Assembly (NCBI GenBank): GCA_022497145.1
Contig: MU385874.1
Span: 124,001-188,000 of the forward strand
From: Rostrohypoxylon terebratum
Taxonomy: Eukaryota > Ascomycota > Sordariomycetes > Xylariales > Hypoxylaceae
DNA: 64,000 nucleotides
Reading direction: 5' to 3'
Positions 15,041 through 26,914 of the stretch are shown piece after piece. The first letter of the stretch is position 1. Each line of letters opens with the position of its first letter. The notes under the pieces were generated by a model. It did not search any database, was not told the DNA's origin, and saw only the letters and a list, made by a program, of their open reading frames with translations. The translations under genes and the position numbers were made by a program.

Positions 15041-15087
15041 CCGTAGCCGTGGCCGTAGCCGTGATCGTGACCGTGACCGTAACCGTG
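15041..15087. repeat. CCGTRN hexamer array
   Basis: Tandem hexamers of the form GTAGCC, GTGGCC, GTGATC, GTGACC and GTAACC. It gives spurious Val/Thr- or Arg/Asp-rich frames on both strands, which I rejected as coding. A shorter relative (CACCGT units) occurs at about 7096-7125. Confidence 0.7.
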
Positions 15088-16555
15088 CAAGACCGAATTG
15101 TAGTAGCAAATGTGGACATATCATTACTAGGGAATATCCGGAATGATCAACTCAGCCGTAATAAGGTCTTACAGTCCCAAGTCCTACATAGTACATACTA
15201 CATCCATAAATTCATTCATATAAACTTTCAAAACTCCCGAGGTCCTAGCGAAGCTGGTAAATCATAAATGTCACGGCGTGGCATACACTAGATACTATTA
15301 GGTACTTAGCCAGGTATTTCCTAAGGCTAACGACATGGTATTATTACCTTTTATATGTGACGACAAGAAGCAGGGGTGGAAGACGGGATATCGAATTGCG
15401 ATAGCGAATGGTTATCCTTTGGTTGCCGTGGACTAACGGTGCAATGGTGGTGCGTGAGGGATTCCGCCGGCGTCTCAGTGGTGGTGGCATATGATGGTAT
15501 ATGATGGCATACGATGGCATACGAAGGCGGTGATGTACTGTATCATCTACCAAAGTTTAATGAATGATGAATAATGAAATACCAGAGTATCGAAATATTC
15601 AAACACAAACATTGAATCCTGAACTGGTATATAAGCGAGAGAGTTGATTGGATACGAGAAAGAAAAGTGTGGAGATTGGAAGTATCAAAAGGGCGTGAGG
15701 ATAATAATATAATAATAATAGAGCTAACGGAGAACCCACTCCTACCCCACTTGGCGGTTTTCTCTTTTTAGACTTTTTTAGACTTTTTTTTTGGATCGTT
15801 TTTATCGATTTTATCGCCAACACCTTAAAGTTCGGTGCCATCAGTGCCTATCTCAATTGAGTTTCTCCATCCACGCCTATGGGACGTGATACATATTACT
15901 ACCTGTACTATGTACCTCTTCTCATCAGCCCCCTTTATTACGTTTTCCGAATTCATCCTAGAAATAACTCGAAAGTTGCCTAGCGAAGTTCCGTTTCGGT
16001 CATCCTTCTAATAGTGTACTTTTGACCTCCCGTCTTCCGCCTCAGCTCCATGCCCGAGAGCAGCCCAAGCAACCTTGAAACTCCTCAGGGAAACAAGGAA
16101 GAAAAAAAAAAACTGACTGACTGACTACCTATCAAGTCGATTCCGAAATGAACTAAGTGATTCAGGAATCTCAGGAGGCGTTGGAAATTGGCGAAATTGG
16201 CGAAACTTGCCGCCCGGATTCATTGAATTCTCGTGTTTTTCGTCACATCTTGGAATACCAACACACCTAACACACCAGCCAAAAGATGACGACATGTGTG
16301 TGTCACTAATGAAGACTTTTTCTTACTGGCTTTTACTGACTTTTACTGACTGCATGTGGTTTGGTTCAAGGTTCCAAGGTTGTCATACAGGCGCCAGCCC
16401 CAATAATCAAATATTGCTGTAAGGCATATGAAACTTTTGAAATGTGGAGACACATAATGAGTCCATTCCACCTGTAATGTGTACACATTCAATTTAAATC
16501 CACACTCACCGTCACACTCATAATATTTTATCCTGGTGCGCCGAATTACCATACT

Positions 16556-16590
16556 ACTATGTAGTATGTAGTATGTAGTATGTAGTATGG
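16556..16590. repeat. GTAGTAT heptamer tandem array
   Basis: Four to five head-to-tail copies of a seven-base GTAGTAT unit. The same unit recurs singly in many TACTACTATG-type motifs across the gene-poor tract. Confidence 0.75.
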
Positions 16591-17115
16591 CCCAAGGTAT
16601 GTTTTGTACAGTGCACCACACCACCTATGCACCACTATGTACGTACTAGGTAGGTATGCATCAATCCACCGGGTAATGGATAGTGCATAGGTATCATTAC
16701 AGTGTGAGCAAAGAGCAAGGAAAGGGCTTGCTGACGATGGATATCTTTCCGTTCTGGGTTCCCTACCTTCCTAGCCAATTGTTTGACGAGATTATTACCT
16801 TTACCTACTACCTTACTAGGTATCCATTACTTCGTACCACATCTTATTATGTATTGTAGGGCATGCACTAATATGGATATACACTATTAATACTACTTGA
16901 TTTATAAAGTTAGGCGCACACCCTATTCGCAAAGTTAAGTAGGTTAAGCGGTACAACTGCTTGCTAGGGAAAGGGCTAACAAAACTAACGTGCTTTCTAG
17001 CTACGCAAGGAAATTAACGTCTTATTCGTCTTCAAACACCCACCCCTGGCACAGGAACCTGGTTGTGACTGCTTTTTAGCTGTCGCTGTTGCTCTGGCTC
17101 TTGCTGCTAGGTACT

Positions 17116-17147
17116 GCTGATGATGCTGATGCTGATGCTGATGCTGC
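17116..17147. repeat. GATGCT hexamer array
   Basis: About five copies of GATGCT. It encodes an Asp-Ala stretch in a short open frame that has no other coding evidence. Confidence 0.7.
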
Positions 17148-18006
17148 GCTTCCTTCTCCGTTCTTGACGAGGCAGGGGTTCAAGTTCAAAGCCTTGTTCC
17201 AATTCCAACACCTTTTAGCCCACACACTTTACAAACTTTACCACGCCTACCACTTTCCACGCCCACGCATCCATTGGGGACACACACAAATCCACAATCC
17301 ATACGGCCCATTGCCCATTGCCCGTTAATACCTTAGGTACGTACAGCTGTAGTACTTTACTATACAACCCATTTTGGCCACTCACAACCGCTAAAACATT
17401 TCAGATTATAACCCATAACCCATAATCCACAATTTTTTTTTCTTCCCTTTACGACAATACACACGCAACATTGAACATACCTAGGTCCTACGCAACATAC
17501 GCACCATACGCACGCACCCACGCCTTCAATTATTATCCCTTCTCCCTCTTTCTCCTTCCCCCCCTTGCTACCTATGCTTCTACCTACTACTACCTACTAT
17601 GTAGTAAAACTATGTATGTAGTAGTAGGTACCTAGTCATTCAATGATTCTAGACCACCCTAGTCACCAACTTGCTCACACTCGTACACTACCACTTTAGA
17701 TGATAAACGACCTAATGAGCCTTGGCCCTTGAATATTTCGAACCGTATCCACGGATCCACAACCCAATGGGCTGCGGTCCACGGTCCCAAAGTTATCCAC
17801 TATCTACGGTCAGCTTGGCCACTCACACGCTCACAAGGTTGTCATGGTTGCTGAGGTACCCATACCCATACTCATACTCATACTCATGCTTGAGTCTACT
17901 TCGTACCCAGGTACTCATAGTAGTACATAGGTATAGGTACCCAGGTCCCCTATCCATACCTATTACCTATTAGTGCAGTCCCCCTCCCTAGGTAGGTATC
18001 AGCCCT

Positions 18007-18113
18007 GGAGGTATCAGGTATCAGGTATCAGGTATACCGTGTTGTAGGTATCCAGGTACTCAGGCCTGTATCAAGGTATCGAGGTATCAAGGTATTAAGG
18101 TATCAGGTGTATG
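18007..18113. repeat. AGGTATC-type degenerate repeat cluster
   Basis: About ten copies of AGGTATC and variants (AGGTATT, AGGTACT), first tightly tandem and then spaced by two to ten bases. It looks like an expanding cluster of the GGTA-containing motif that is dispersed through the intergenic DNA. Confidence 0.65.
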
Positions 18114-18345
18114 TATGTAGGTATGTACTACCGTACCCGGCCAAGGTTCATGGAACACGCCAATCATCGGTTCGATGGGCAACCATAGCAATCCAGCCAA
18201 TCCAATCCGATCCAGCCCAGTCTCAATCCGGCTACCTTGACCTCCTACATGACACTAACTACTACCGCAGTACCTGAGGTAATCACTGCATACTCTAGTA
18301 TCGTCGTGTAAGTCGGTTGTACATACAAACAAGCCCTTCCTTCAG

Positions 18346-18369
18346 TCATTCATTCATTCATTCATTCAA
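18346..18369. repeat. ATTC tetranucleotide microsatellite
   Basis: Five to six perfect copies of CATT/ATTC about 1 kb upstream of the cyclin ORF. Confidence 0.75.
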
Positions 18370-18699
18370 GAAGAAAAAAATCCATTCATAATATCTAATC
18401 CATACCCTCGCCCTGGAACATTCGTGACTTTACTATTTGTCTGTATATTACTTATTACTTTCATGATACCCCAACCTTCAATTGAATCCTGTTCATGGAC
18501 CCATCTCCTACTACATCGACACTAGGAGATCGTTAAGAGAACTTGTCTTGCCGAGCGTGAATATAATAGAAAAGAGGTAAAGAGTTGGGAAGCAAAGAGA
18601 GAGGACGACGAGAGAAACAAACCCGGGAAACGATATACATACAACGAGATTCCAAAATTTCTACTAGATTCCGGATTGCCTATTAAAGTGGCCTCTAGC

Positions 18700-19371
18700 T
18701 TCCTCGTACAACCGCGGCACGGCAGCAGCAGCAGCAGCAGCAACACCTGAACGATTCGATTGTATCGTCTCTGACAACATCGTACATTTGACAAACCTTC
18801 CCGACAAGGCTTGACAACCCGGAGACAATATCTGGAACATCCCACCTCACACTCAACGTATCTACGGCAACTCACTAAACCACCGCAACAACCACGGACA
18901 CCTGGATATTCTGGAATCAGGAACGAACAAACTCCCTCTGGACGGTTTGCCTCGTTCCTCTCTAGAGTATCCAACCCTATTCGACATGGCTCATCGGAGA
19001 TGACCCTAACTGACTTGAGATATTCACCCACCTGTACCAACATCCCCAGACAGAAGAATTCACTCTTCGTACGTTTTAGAAAAAGAGAACGGCCAGGAAG
19101 GTTGTTGGACCAGCACAGACCAGATCCTTAGAACGGCCCCTCGTCGCATCCATCGTCTGTCGCGATTTCCGGAGAGTTTCTCTCACTACGATACGATACG
19201 ATACGATACGACACGACACGAACACACTACGATCCACGTACGGTACAACACCAAAGTACTTCACCTTCACCTTCCCATCACCGTCTCGACCAGACACTGT
19301 TTTATTATTCCCTTCCATTTATTTCGACCTCCACCTTTTCCTCGAGGCGCCTCAACCCAAATTCATCCCAC
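18700..19371 (+). promoter_or_regulatory. CT-rich promoter/leader of the cyclin gene with uORFs
   Basis: The 670 bp before the cyclin start are C/T-rich on the top strand, as is common for fungal promoters and leaders. They contain a CAG run (18722-18741) and an ACGAT pentamer run (about 19188-19212). If transcription starts upstream of about 18.95 kb, the mRNA carries two uORFs: a five-codon uORF (18986-19003) that overlaps the start of a 43-codon uORF (19000-19131). The transcription start is not visible in the sequence, so uORF inclusion is an inference. Confidence 0.4.
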
Positions 19372-21502
19372 ATGTCTTCCGTCGCCTTGCCCTCGAATTT
19401 TCGCCCGCACCTCCCTTCTCCGACACACGCCACTTTCACTACTTCTTACCCTATTCGCCAAGCTCCGAGTCTCGATAAGCTGCAGGATCACCTACTCGTT
19501 CACGGGGCTCACCTCTACAAAGGTGGTCTTCGAACGCCGCCCACCGAGAACAGCATGAGCGCAACTTTCCACAACCCCGTGTTATCCAGCACGTACAACA
19601 GTCATGTTTCTCTCGCGAGGCAACCAACGGCCATAGTACAGACAGGTCGAAATGGAGGAGCGCTCTCCGGCACCATGACGAATTCGTATTCGGCTACACG
19701 TGCGCCTCAGCAATCGCAATATCAACAGCAACAGCAACAGCAGCCGCAGCTCACTCAGACAGCCGTATCCCAGTCGGTTGTTTCGCAACCAGTTTACCCC
19801 TCGCAAAAATCTCAACATTCGACCAGGGCGACGACGCCTGCTTCCACGGGATCATTGAGCGTGCATTCGGAAGGTACAGTTTCTAGAAGAGATTCGGCCA
19901 TGGTGACGCATTGCATGCAACTACCTGCGTGCATTAGCCCGAATGGGGGGAGCTTGGATGATTTCGCAGCGTTGGTAAGTCTATACCTCAACTATACAAT
20001 CTTATATATCATAACCAACACGACTTTAGATGACCTGCTTCTTCTGGTTCGAAACTATGGATACGATCAACGCAGCCGAGCAGATCAAGCAACGTTCACC
20101 TAACGACCCAATCCCCCCGCTATCTCAATACACTGAGCCGTGTCCTGCGTACAAGCAGTGGGTGAATAAGATTCTGTCCACGACTCAGGTCACGCAGAAT
20201 GTCATTTTACTGGCGTTGCTATTTGTTTATCGACTAAAGAAAGTGAACCCGAAGGTAAACGGGAGCCCAGGCAGCGAATATCGACTGTTGACCGTAGCCC
20301 TGATGCTCGGTAACAAGTGTAAGTATCATGTTCCCTGTTCACTGCTCAGCATTGCAGCTGGCTGACGAGGATTCGTAGTTTTGGACGATAATACATACAC
20401 GAACAATACCTGGGCGGAGGTTTCTTCCATCTCGGTGAAAGAGATACACATCATGGAGGTCGAATTTTTGAGTAACATGCGATACGGCCTTCTGACGTCT
20501 AAGGAAGAGTGGGAGGAGTGGCTTCAGAAACTTGCCTGTTTCCACGAGTACTACGAAAGAGCTAAGATTGACGAACAACGTCGGAATGCCCCTCCTCCTA
20601 TGCCTATGCCTATGACTGTGCCATCCCCGAACCATGGAAGATATGCATCACCTCTGCCGTCTCCTACAAGCATCTTGCCTTCAACCGGACAGGGCGCGCA
20701 GCTATCGCTCGCAGCTGCTTACTCGCCTAATACGTCTATACAGAACCAAACCTGGAGCAGTTATCACCATGCTCCGTCGGTCTCTCCCCTCGCGTCGAAG
20801 CCGAGCCTTGGTCACCCTATGGTGCGCAAGAGAAGCCTGGAAAGCCCCGACACGTTCGAGCATGCTCCGAAGAGGGTCACTCGCCAGGTCCCCCCTGCAA
20901 TGATATCGTCGAGCCGACCAACCCATGGAAATAACGAACCTGTTCGTTTACCCGTGCCACACCTGACACTTGATACTAGCCAAGCGGTTACACCGCTTAC
21001 GTATCCCCCTTCGTCTCACTATGCTCAGCCGGCGGTGTCGCTTCCCCCAATCGGATCAGGCATGAGGGCGATGTCGACCGTGTATCCCACTGCCACAACA
21101 AGTTGGGCGCCTCAAGGCTCGGCAGTCGCTACTTGCGGACCGCAGACACCATCATACGTCCTACCACCCAGCTATGGCACGCCGACCAAGCGGCAAAGCC
21201 CGACTTCTTTAAATCCTTTCGGTTCTTCTCCCTTGGCTGAGGCTTATGGGATCCACACACCCATATCTAATTCGCCGTTAGTTTATCTACAACAACGCGC
21301 GAGTCCGTACAAGCCGGTTCGCCGCGTAAATCATCTTCTTAACCCGCCCCCGTCTATACCTCTCTCTCAGTACCATCTGGGATCAACCCAGATGCATTAT
21401 CAGCCTCTTGGTCGACGAAACGACCTCCGTTCAGGCATCGTCCCGGAATTCCTTCCCGCGTACCCTCCGAGCCACCGGTCGCCCACGAATCACACATACT
21501 AA
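19372..21502 (+). CDS. Pho85-class (PCL/CLG1-like) cyclin
   Basis: Three exons: 19372-19974, 20030-20318, 20379-21502; 671 aa. The order is a Ser/Thr/Pro-rich N-terminus with a Gln run (about residues 117-125), then the cyclin box (about residues 195-310), then a long Pro/Ser-rich C-terminal tail. Cyclin landmarks include the segment around CFFWFETMD, the helix with VTQNVILLALLFVYRLKK, and NKFLDDNTYTNNTWAEVS followed by EVEFLSNMRYGL. These fit the Pcl cyclins that activate the Pho85/PhoA-type CDK in nutrient, morphogenesis and cell-cycle signalling. The NKFLDDNTYTNNTW block is created only by splicing intron 2, which supports the model. The disordered tails contain several SP/TP sites. The exact subgroup (CLG1-like or PCL-like) is not decided by sequence reading alone. 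Confidence 0.93.
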
Positions 21503-23172
21503 ATTTTCCCTGCTCTATCCACGTCCTAGCACTCTAGGATATCCCGCACAACCGCCACTTTTTCTTAGTTCTTATCAAACACTTGCATTGGTATTGGCGT
21601 TCTGAGGCGGCATACAGTCGACATGAACTCGACACCTCACGGGCACAAGGATTGTTCTTAGGTTTTTACTACCGATACAATTGCATCATACACGGCGTTA
21701 AGTAATTGCAAGTAAGGGCGTCTCACGGCATCTGCGGACTGATTATTTGCAGAGGGTGGCGATATGTTCCCTACAGCTGCAATCATGTATTTTGGCTGGG
21801 TTTATGGCAAGAAGAAAAACTATTGGCAAGTCTGGGGGTTGATGGGGCCAAGGTTGGAGGTCCCAGACCATGGGAGTCGCTGGACTTGCCCTTAGGCGAG
21901 TGGCTATGAATAGCTAGCTAAATCTCGCAACAATTCATGTAAATAAGTGGGATATCTACCAATAGACGCATCCCAGCAAAACAAATGATATTTCCGAGCC
22001 TTTAAGGGACAACAATAACCGTGTTATGTAATTATGTCGTGATGTTTGCTTTAGATGTGCTGTGATGCGTTACGTTACGTTGCGTTCCCAATAACAACAA
22101 CAGCAACAACAATAACAATCAATCCACCTTTTGTGAAGCTTGTTATTATATCATATATACGACGTATGATGTCACAGGGGTCCTATATAGATGTACTAGA
22201 TCTCCAAATTCTTTTTGCTTGGTGCGGGGAATTAAGATGGGGTTGTTTCCCGATGAGGGGGAACAATGTTATGACTGAGTGATTTGATTGGCTTTACTGT
22301 ATGTGATCGGAGAAATTTATTTTGCGAATTTGTTGGAGATTTATTACTAGCTGCGCAACATGTGACGTGAGCATTTGCAGACCAATAGATCAATAGATTT
22401 GTCATTTGAATTCTGCTTGCTCAAATGAACCGTTTGCCTTTCCCCTTGCATGCGAAAATCAATCCAAGATCCAACTTGTGCTTGCCGTTATACCTATACT
22501 TACTACTACTAGGTAGTCGGGTATCCATAATATCTTTATTATATTTACATGATAGTTTTCAATTACTTCATTACTTCATAGGACCTAGGACCTAGGTTAA
22601 TAGGTATGAATAACTAGTAACCTTATTGTGAAGATTGGCTTTCCCCACGATCCGCGGCTCACGATCTATGGATCTCACGCCATCTGTCCCTATGTCCGAA
22701 TTAAGGGGTGTGGGGAAGACAACTTAACCAAACTCGCCTTAGAGGACCTACGTAGTTAGGACAGGTACAACCAAGGTCCGAGGAGATACTCTTTTCACAA
22801 CTTCGAGGCACCAAACAAATGTGTGTTCGAAAAATCGGTTGGCCTAGGAGAATCAAAGTCTACCAAGCATTTTGTGGCACTCCATTTCGTAAATTATTGC
22901 TATTGAGTGGGACCTCTCGTCCCGGGGAGAAGATATTAGTGGCCAACTGAACCCTCTGGAACGACAGACGGTGAATACCTAGTATCGGTCATTAGGAGCC
23001 GCGAAAGAAAGGTCCAAGTTATTTCCTACACCTCGGTAGTTGTGTTAGAATCTATTGGCTCAGATGAATCTCGAGGATTCTAAGGATAAGTTTTGGTAGT
23101 TGGATATATAAGAAGCTGTTGCCATAACTCCCTGACACTTGCTTTCTTCCTTGGAGAAACATACCCACTTAA
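21503..23172. other. Intergenic, AT-rich, no gene seen
   Basis: The first part probably holds the cyclin 3' UTR and terminator. A CCTAGGACCTAGG motif lies at about 22580-22597. The open frames here are short, with no recognisable domain. The last 100-200 bp are the likely promoter of the nitronate monooxygenase gene. Confidence 0.55.
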
Positions 23173-24615
23173 ATGAATATCATACGAAGAGGGCTAGCGA
23201 CAATGGCAAATTCACGGATGAGAACGTGGTTTCCGGGTACCGAGTATCCGCTAATAATCAGCGCACCGATGGACGGCGTCACGAACCCGAGACTAGCTAC
23301 GGAAGTGACCAAGGCCGGGGGCTTGGGTTAGTCGCTTTTCTATCCTCCTGTTTCCCAGGCGGTTTCGGTTACCTCGTCTACTTCACCAGGGCCCACTCAT
23401 ATCTCCGATCATTTCTAATGACATACTGATAGGCTTCATTCAAGGAGGTCGGGACTTCAGCCCAACGTCCCCTATACTCAAACGTCTCGAAGACCAGCTC
23501 GCACTGGCACGCGAGCTCCTCGGCGGGACCACCACACCACTGCCTATCGGTGTGGGCTTCGTCACGTTCTCCGCATCAGTGAGAGAGCACTTCGCTACCG
23601 CCGCCGTCCCGATCCTAAAACGCTACCGTCCGGCCGCCATCTGGCTATTCGCGCCGGCGCCAGATTTCCCCGAGACGTTGTTTACCCTTATCAAGACGCT
23701 CAAGTCCGATTTGGCAGATGGCGCGGCGTACGTTCCGAAAATCGCGGTCCAGGTCGGATCCGTGGCCGCAGCGCGCGAAGCTGTGGCACATGGCGCTGAT
23801 ATCGTCGTGGCGCAGGGTACGGATGCGGGCGGGCATCAGTGGGCTAGCGGAGCGAGCGTCGTGAGCTTGGTGCCAGAGGTGAGGGATATGCTCGATGCGG
23901 AGTTTCCTGGTAAGGAGATCGTGGTGTGGGCCGCGGGTGGCATCGCGGATGGGAGGGGGGTTGCGGCGGCGTTGGCGCTGGGGGCCGAAGGAGGGGTTTT
24001 GGGGACGAGGGTGAGTTTGCTGCTGCCAGTCGTGCCTATTCGAAGAGGCTGTTTGTGTCGCTGATATGGATGGTCTAGTACATGGTTGCTACGGAATCCG
24101 ACGCCCAGGATTTCAGGAGGAAGGCGCTTTTATCGGCGACGGATGGAGGGAATAGTACGGTGAAGTAAGTTTGCTCTTCATCCCTAACCTATTTCGCCCC
24201 CGTGGTTTCCGATCGAGGGCCGCTATTTAACAATTCTTGCTGCCTAGGTCTCAACTCCACGATCACATTCAGGGCAACAGGAGCTGGCCCGACTTGTACG
24301 ATGGCCGTGCTATCATAACGCCTACGTATGACGACCATGTGTCCGGTGTGTCGCTCGACGAGAACACAAAGAAGTTTGAGGCTGCTAAACAGGGAGGCGA
24401 TTCATCGAGGATGGTCACTTGGTCGTAAGTTGAACTCTTTGCTAGATCTAAGCTTTTCGTATTTATGAAAGCTGGACGATAGAGAACCGTGGCTAACTGC
24501 TACTAGCGGAACGGGCGTCGGTCTGGTCAGAGAAGAGCTTCCGGCCGCGGAAATCACGAAGAGAGTAAGAGACGGCGCTCTGAAGGCTATCAAGGGGCTA
24601 AATGCTTCTTTGTAA
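23173..24615 (+). CDS. Nitronate monooxygenase (2-nitropropane dioxygenase family)
   Basis: Five exons: 23173-23326, 23433-24010, 24079-24164, 24248-24424, 24507-24615; 367 aa. It is an FMN-dependent TIM-barrel enzyme that oxidises alkyl nitronates (such as propionate-3-nitronate) to carbonyl compounds and nitrite. Landmarks are the N-terminal YPLIISAPMDGVTNPRLA, GGLGFIQGGRD formed across intron 1, IAVQVGS, and the signature AQGTDAGGHQ holding the family's catalytic His. VVWAAGGIADGRG and ALALGAEGGVLGTR (phosphate/FMN binding) follow, and the C-terminus after intron 4 reads TWSGTGVGLVREE. The ATG at 23173 begins a short basic leader; Met11 is an alternative start. It is convergent with the hydroxyacid dehydrogenase 530 bp downstream. 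Confidence 0.94.
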
Positions 24616-25144
24616 GGAAGCGATGATGGCTTGCTTGGGATTTTTGCAAATTACATGTCTGTGATTATTATTTGATCTACTACTTCTGATATTTTATCGT
24701 GGTACTACCAATATTCTCACCATCTACGCCACTTAGCCCTATGGCTTCTTTTATTCGTCCTAAGTTGCGAACATTGCTAGCGTAACCGATCGGGTCGCTT
24801 ATTCTTCGTTTGTGGAGAAGTCGGAAGCCAATCATTCAAGAGATCTCCAGCCATGTTGGAGTATGCGCAGAGCGAATAGGATGAGGGGACGGCGACGCCG
24901 CCGAGACTGCGTACGGCTTTTACCCAATCTAATTTCCGGTCACGATACACGAATATACGCCTCAAGTTCATACGCGTATGTTGTGAGGTCTCCTGTAGAA
25001 CATAGAAATTACCTACCAATGATACTCAGAAAAAAGACACCAAAAATGTCAAAACTCAGAAGTACGATTAACCTCCGTAGCTACCTAGGCCCTAGGTCCT
25101 AACTAATACTATATATCATCCTATCATTACAACGCTGTTGCTTC
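24616..25144. other. Convergent intergenic region
   Basis: Shared 3' region between two tail-to-tail genes. It holds a CCTAGGCCCTAGG motif at about 25085-25097. I see nothing coding in it. Confidence 0.6.
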
Positions 25145-26282
25145 TCATTTAGCGCTCTTCATCAAGTGTGCATTAACCGGCGTCAGAGCCTTCCCCTTCA
25201 GCAAGAAAGCCTCGATATTCTCCATAGCCAACCTTTCAAACCCGAAGTTCGTCTCTAGGGCCCCTCCGGCAGTATGACACGTCAACGTCACGTTGTTCAT
25301 CTTGCACAGCTCCGGGTGCACATGCGGCTCGTTCGCAAACACGTCCAGACCGGCCGCGTGCAGATGACCCGATTTTAAAGCCTCGACCAACGCGTCCTCG
25401 TCGACGAGCGTGCCGCGCGCGATATTCACGAACCGCGACCCGCGCTTGAATTTGGCCAGGCGCTCGCGGTCGATCAACACGGAGCCGCCGAACGGGGTGG
25501 CTAGGACCACGCAGTCGGACTGTCCCAGCAGTTCGTCCAACGTGGCTACGTAGACAGCGTTCCCGGCGCTGGCCTCCTGCTCGGCTGTCTTGCGCTCGAT
25601 GTCGAAGTATCGGATCTGCATCTCGAAGCCGGCAGACGCCTTGCGCGCGATCACGGACCCGATATTGCCTAGCCCGATGATGCCGAGGACGTGGTTCTGC
25701 GGGTTGTGGGCCGTGAACGTGGCGTACTTGTGCGCTTCGGTCCATTGAGCTGGATCCCCCGAGCGCGCGGCGAGTTGGGACCACGCGAGGTTCCGGAATA
25801 CGCTGAGGATGTGGAATATGGCCATATCGGCTACGGCTTCGGAGGAGGCGCGGGCGCCGTTGCAGTAGAGGATTCCTGGTAGGGATGTCAGTTGGAGATG
25901 TACGGATGTACGGGAAGTAAGAAGGTTGCTTTGGGGATGGAATGAAGGGGGCTTGCTTACCATGCTCGGCCAAAATATCAACGTCAGCCCAGTCGTAACC
26001 CGCGCCGGCGCTCGCGTATATCTTCACCGATTTGGGGAGGAGGGGAATGAGTTCCTTGTCCCAGCGTCCCATCTCTCCTCCCGTATTCCAGAACGGCCGA
26101 AACACGGCTTCGAAGTCGCCCCATTTACGATCTCGGAGCGCTTGTAGGAAAGGCTCTCTTTGGCGTTCCTCTGCTTCCGGCCGGATCACCGTGAACTCCG
26201 ATGCGAAGCGCTCGTATATCTCCGGGTTGTGCTTGATGGGGTCTCCGATGTGGAGGACGACTGGCTTCTGTTTCCCTGCCAT
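25145..26282 (-). CDS. D-isomer-specific 2-hydroxyacid dehydrogenase (D-mandelate dehydrogenase-like)
   Basis: Two exons on the minus strand: 26282-25961 and 25875-25145; 350 aa. It reduces 2-oxoacids (or oxidises D-2-hydroxyacids) with NAD(P)H. The substrate-binding N-terminal half includes YASAGAGYDWADVDILAEHG; the junction restores GILYCNGARASSEAVADMA. The Rossmann motif is VLGIIGLGNIGSVIA (GxGxxG near residue 171). Catalytic residues of the family are visible: Arg in FVNIARGTLVDE, Glu in DVFANEP, His in LTCHTAGG. The AGAGYDW pattern and the CHTAGG variant suggest the mandelate-dehydrogenase-like subgroup common in fungi (inference). There is no targeting signal, so it is likely cytosolic. 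Confidence 0.93.
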
Positions 26283-26914
26283 TGTGTTATCTCTGAAGAT
26301 AGTTTGGGTGTGTCCTTTTTTTGTTTTTTTGTTATTTTCTTATTTCTCCTTCTCTTTATGGCTCTATTATAACCGAACTTCCATCTACGAGATAGACCAT
26401 CACGGTTCTTACCCCGTTCTCTAGTCTACTCTATATTATATCCCCGCGATCCCCAAACTACAGCTTGCCGATATTTATCTAATCACATGAGGACTAGCTA
26501 GTGTAATGCGGAGAAACCTGGAGAAGTGTGGGAGTGGTGGAGTGGTCGGCTCGATCGCAGTCAACCCGACGAGAACATCAGTTGCCGGTCGGAAATCGGT
26601 TTCCTATTGGTGCTACTCCAACATTCTCTATTTATTCTGAATGAAAGCTCCGCACATCGGCCTTGGAGACCGGTTATAGTGGAGTATGGTGACTTTATTA
26701 CCCGTGGTTCGCGAGCCTAGTCGCTACTGACAAACGAACGGAAGACTAGGTAGGTACTTAAGTAAGGTAAGGAGGGGGAAGATGAACTATTCCATCGAGA
26801 GGGCGGGGAAACAAATGCATGTTTTTCTCGGCGAACTCATGGTCTATCACCAAGTCTATTAAGTCTATATACCGAATGAAGAGTCGCCTAACTTAAGACT
26901 TAGAGCTATAGCTC
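26283..26914. other. Intergenic, no gene seen
   Basis: Contains the promoter of the dehydrogenase (CT-rich on the minus-strand side near 26290-26380) and the 3' flank of the GPI-anchored protein gene. No coding signal. Confidence 0.55.

Larger units (their letters stand above)
2040..19371. other. 17-kb gene-poor intergenic tract
   Basis: I find no coding region I can support on either strand. The longest open frames are about 170 aa or less, have no recognisable domain, usually lack a good start, and often pass through simple repeats. The tract holds many dispersed palindromic motifs (CCTAGG, GGTACC, runs of TAGGTA/TACCTA) and short tandem arrays (G-rich near 6.3 kb, GA near 10.6 kb, pentamer near 9.6 kb, hexamer near 15 kb, heptamer near 16.6 kb, GATGCT near 17.1 kb, AGGTATC-like near 18 kb). 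I recognise no transposase, reverse transcriptase, tRNA or 5S rRNA. The last 600-700 bp are CT-rich and look like promoter and leader of the cyclin gene. Confidence 0.6.

Noticed and set aside
15019..15267. Val/Thr-rich frame near 15 kb
   Set aside because: Produced by the hexamer array; the opposite strand is equally open and neither has a domain.
18522..19043. 173-aa minus-strand frame with a poly-Leu stretch
   Set aside because: Antisense to the CT-rich leader of the cyclin gene; the Leu run is only the CAG microsatellite read backwards; no domain.
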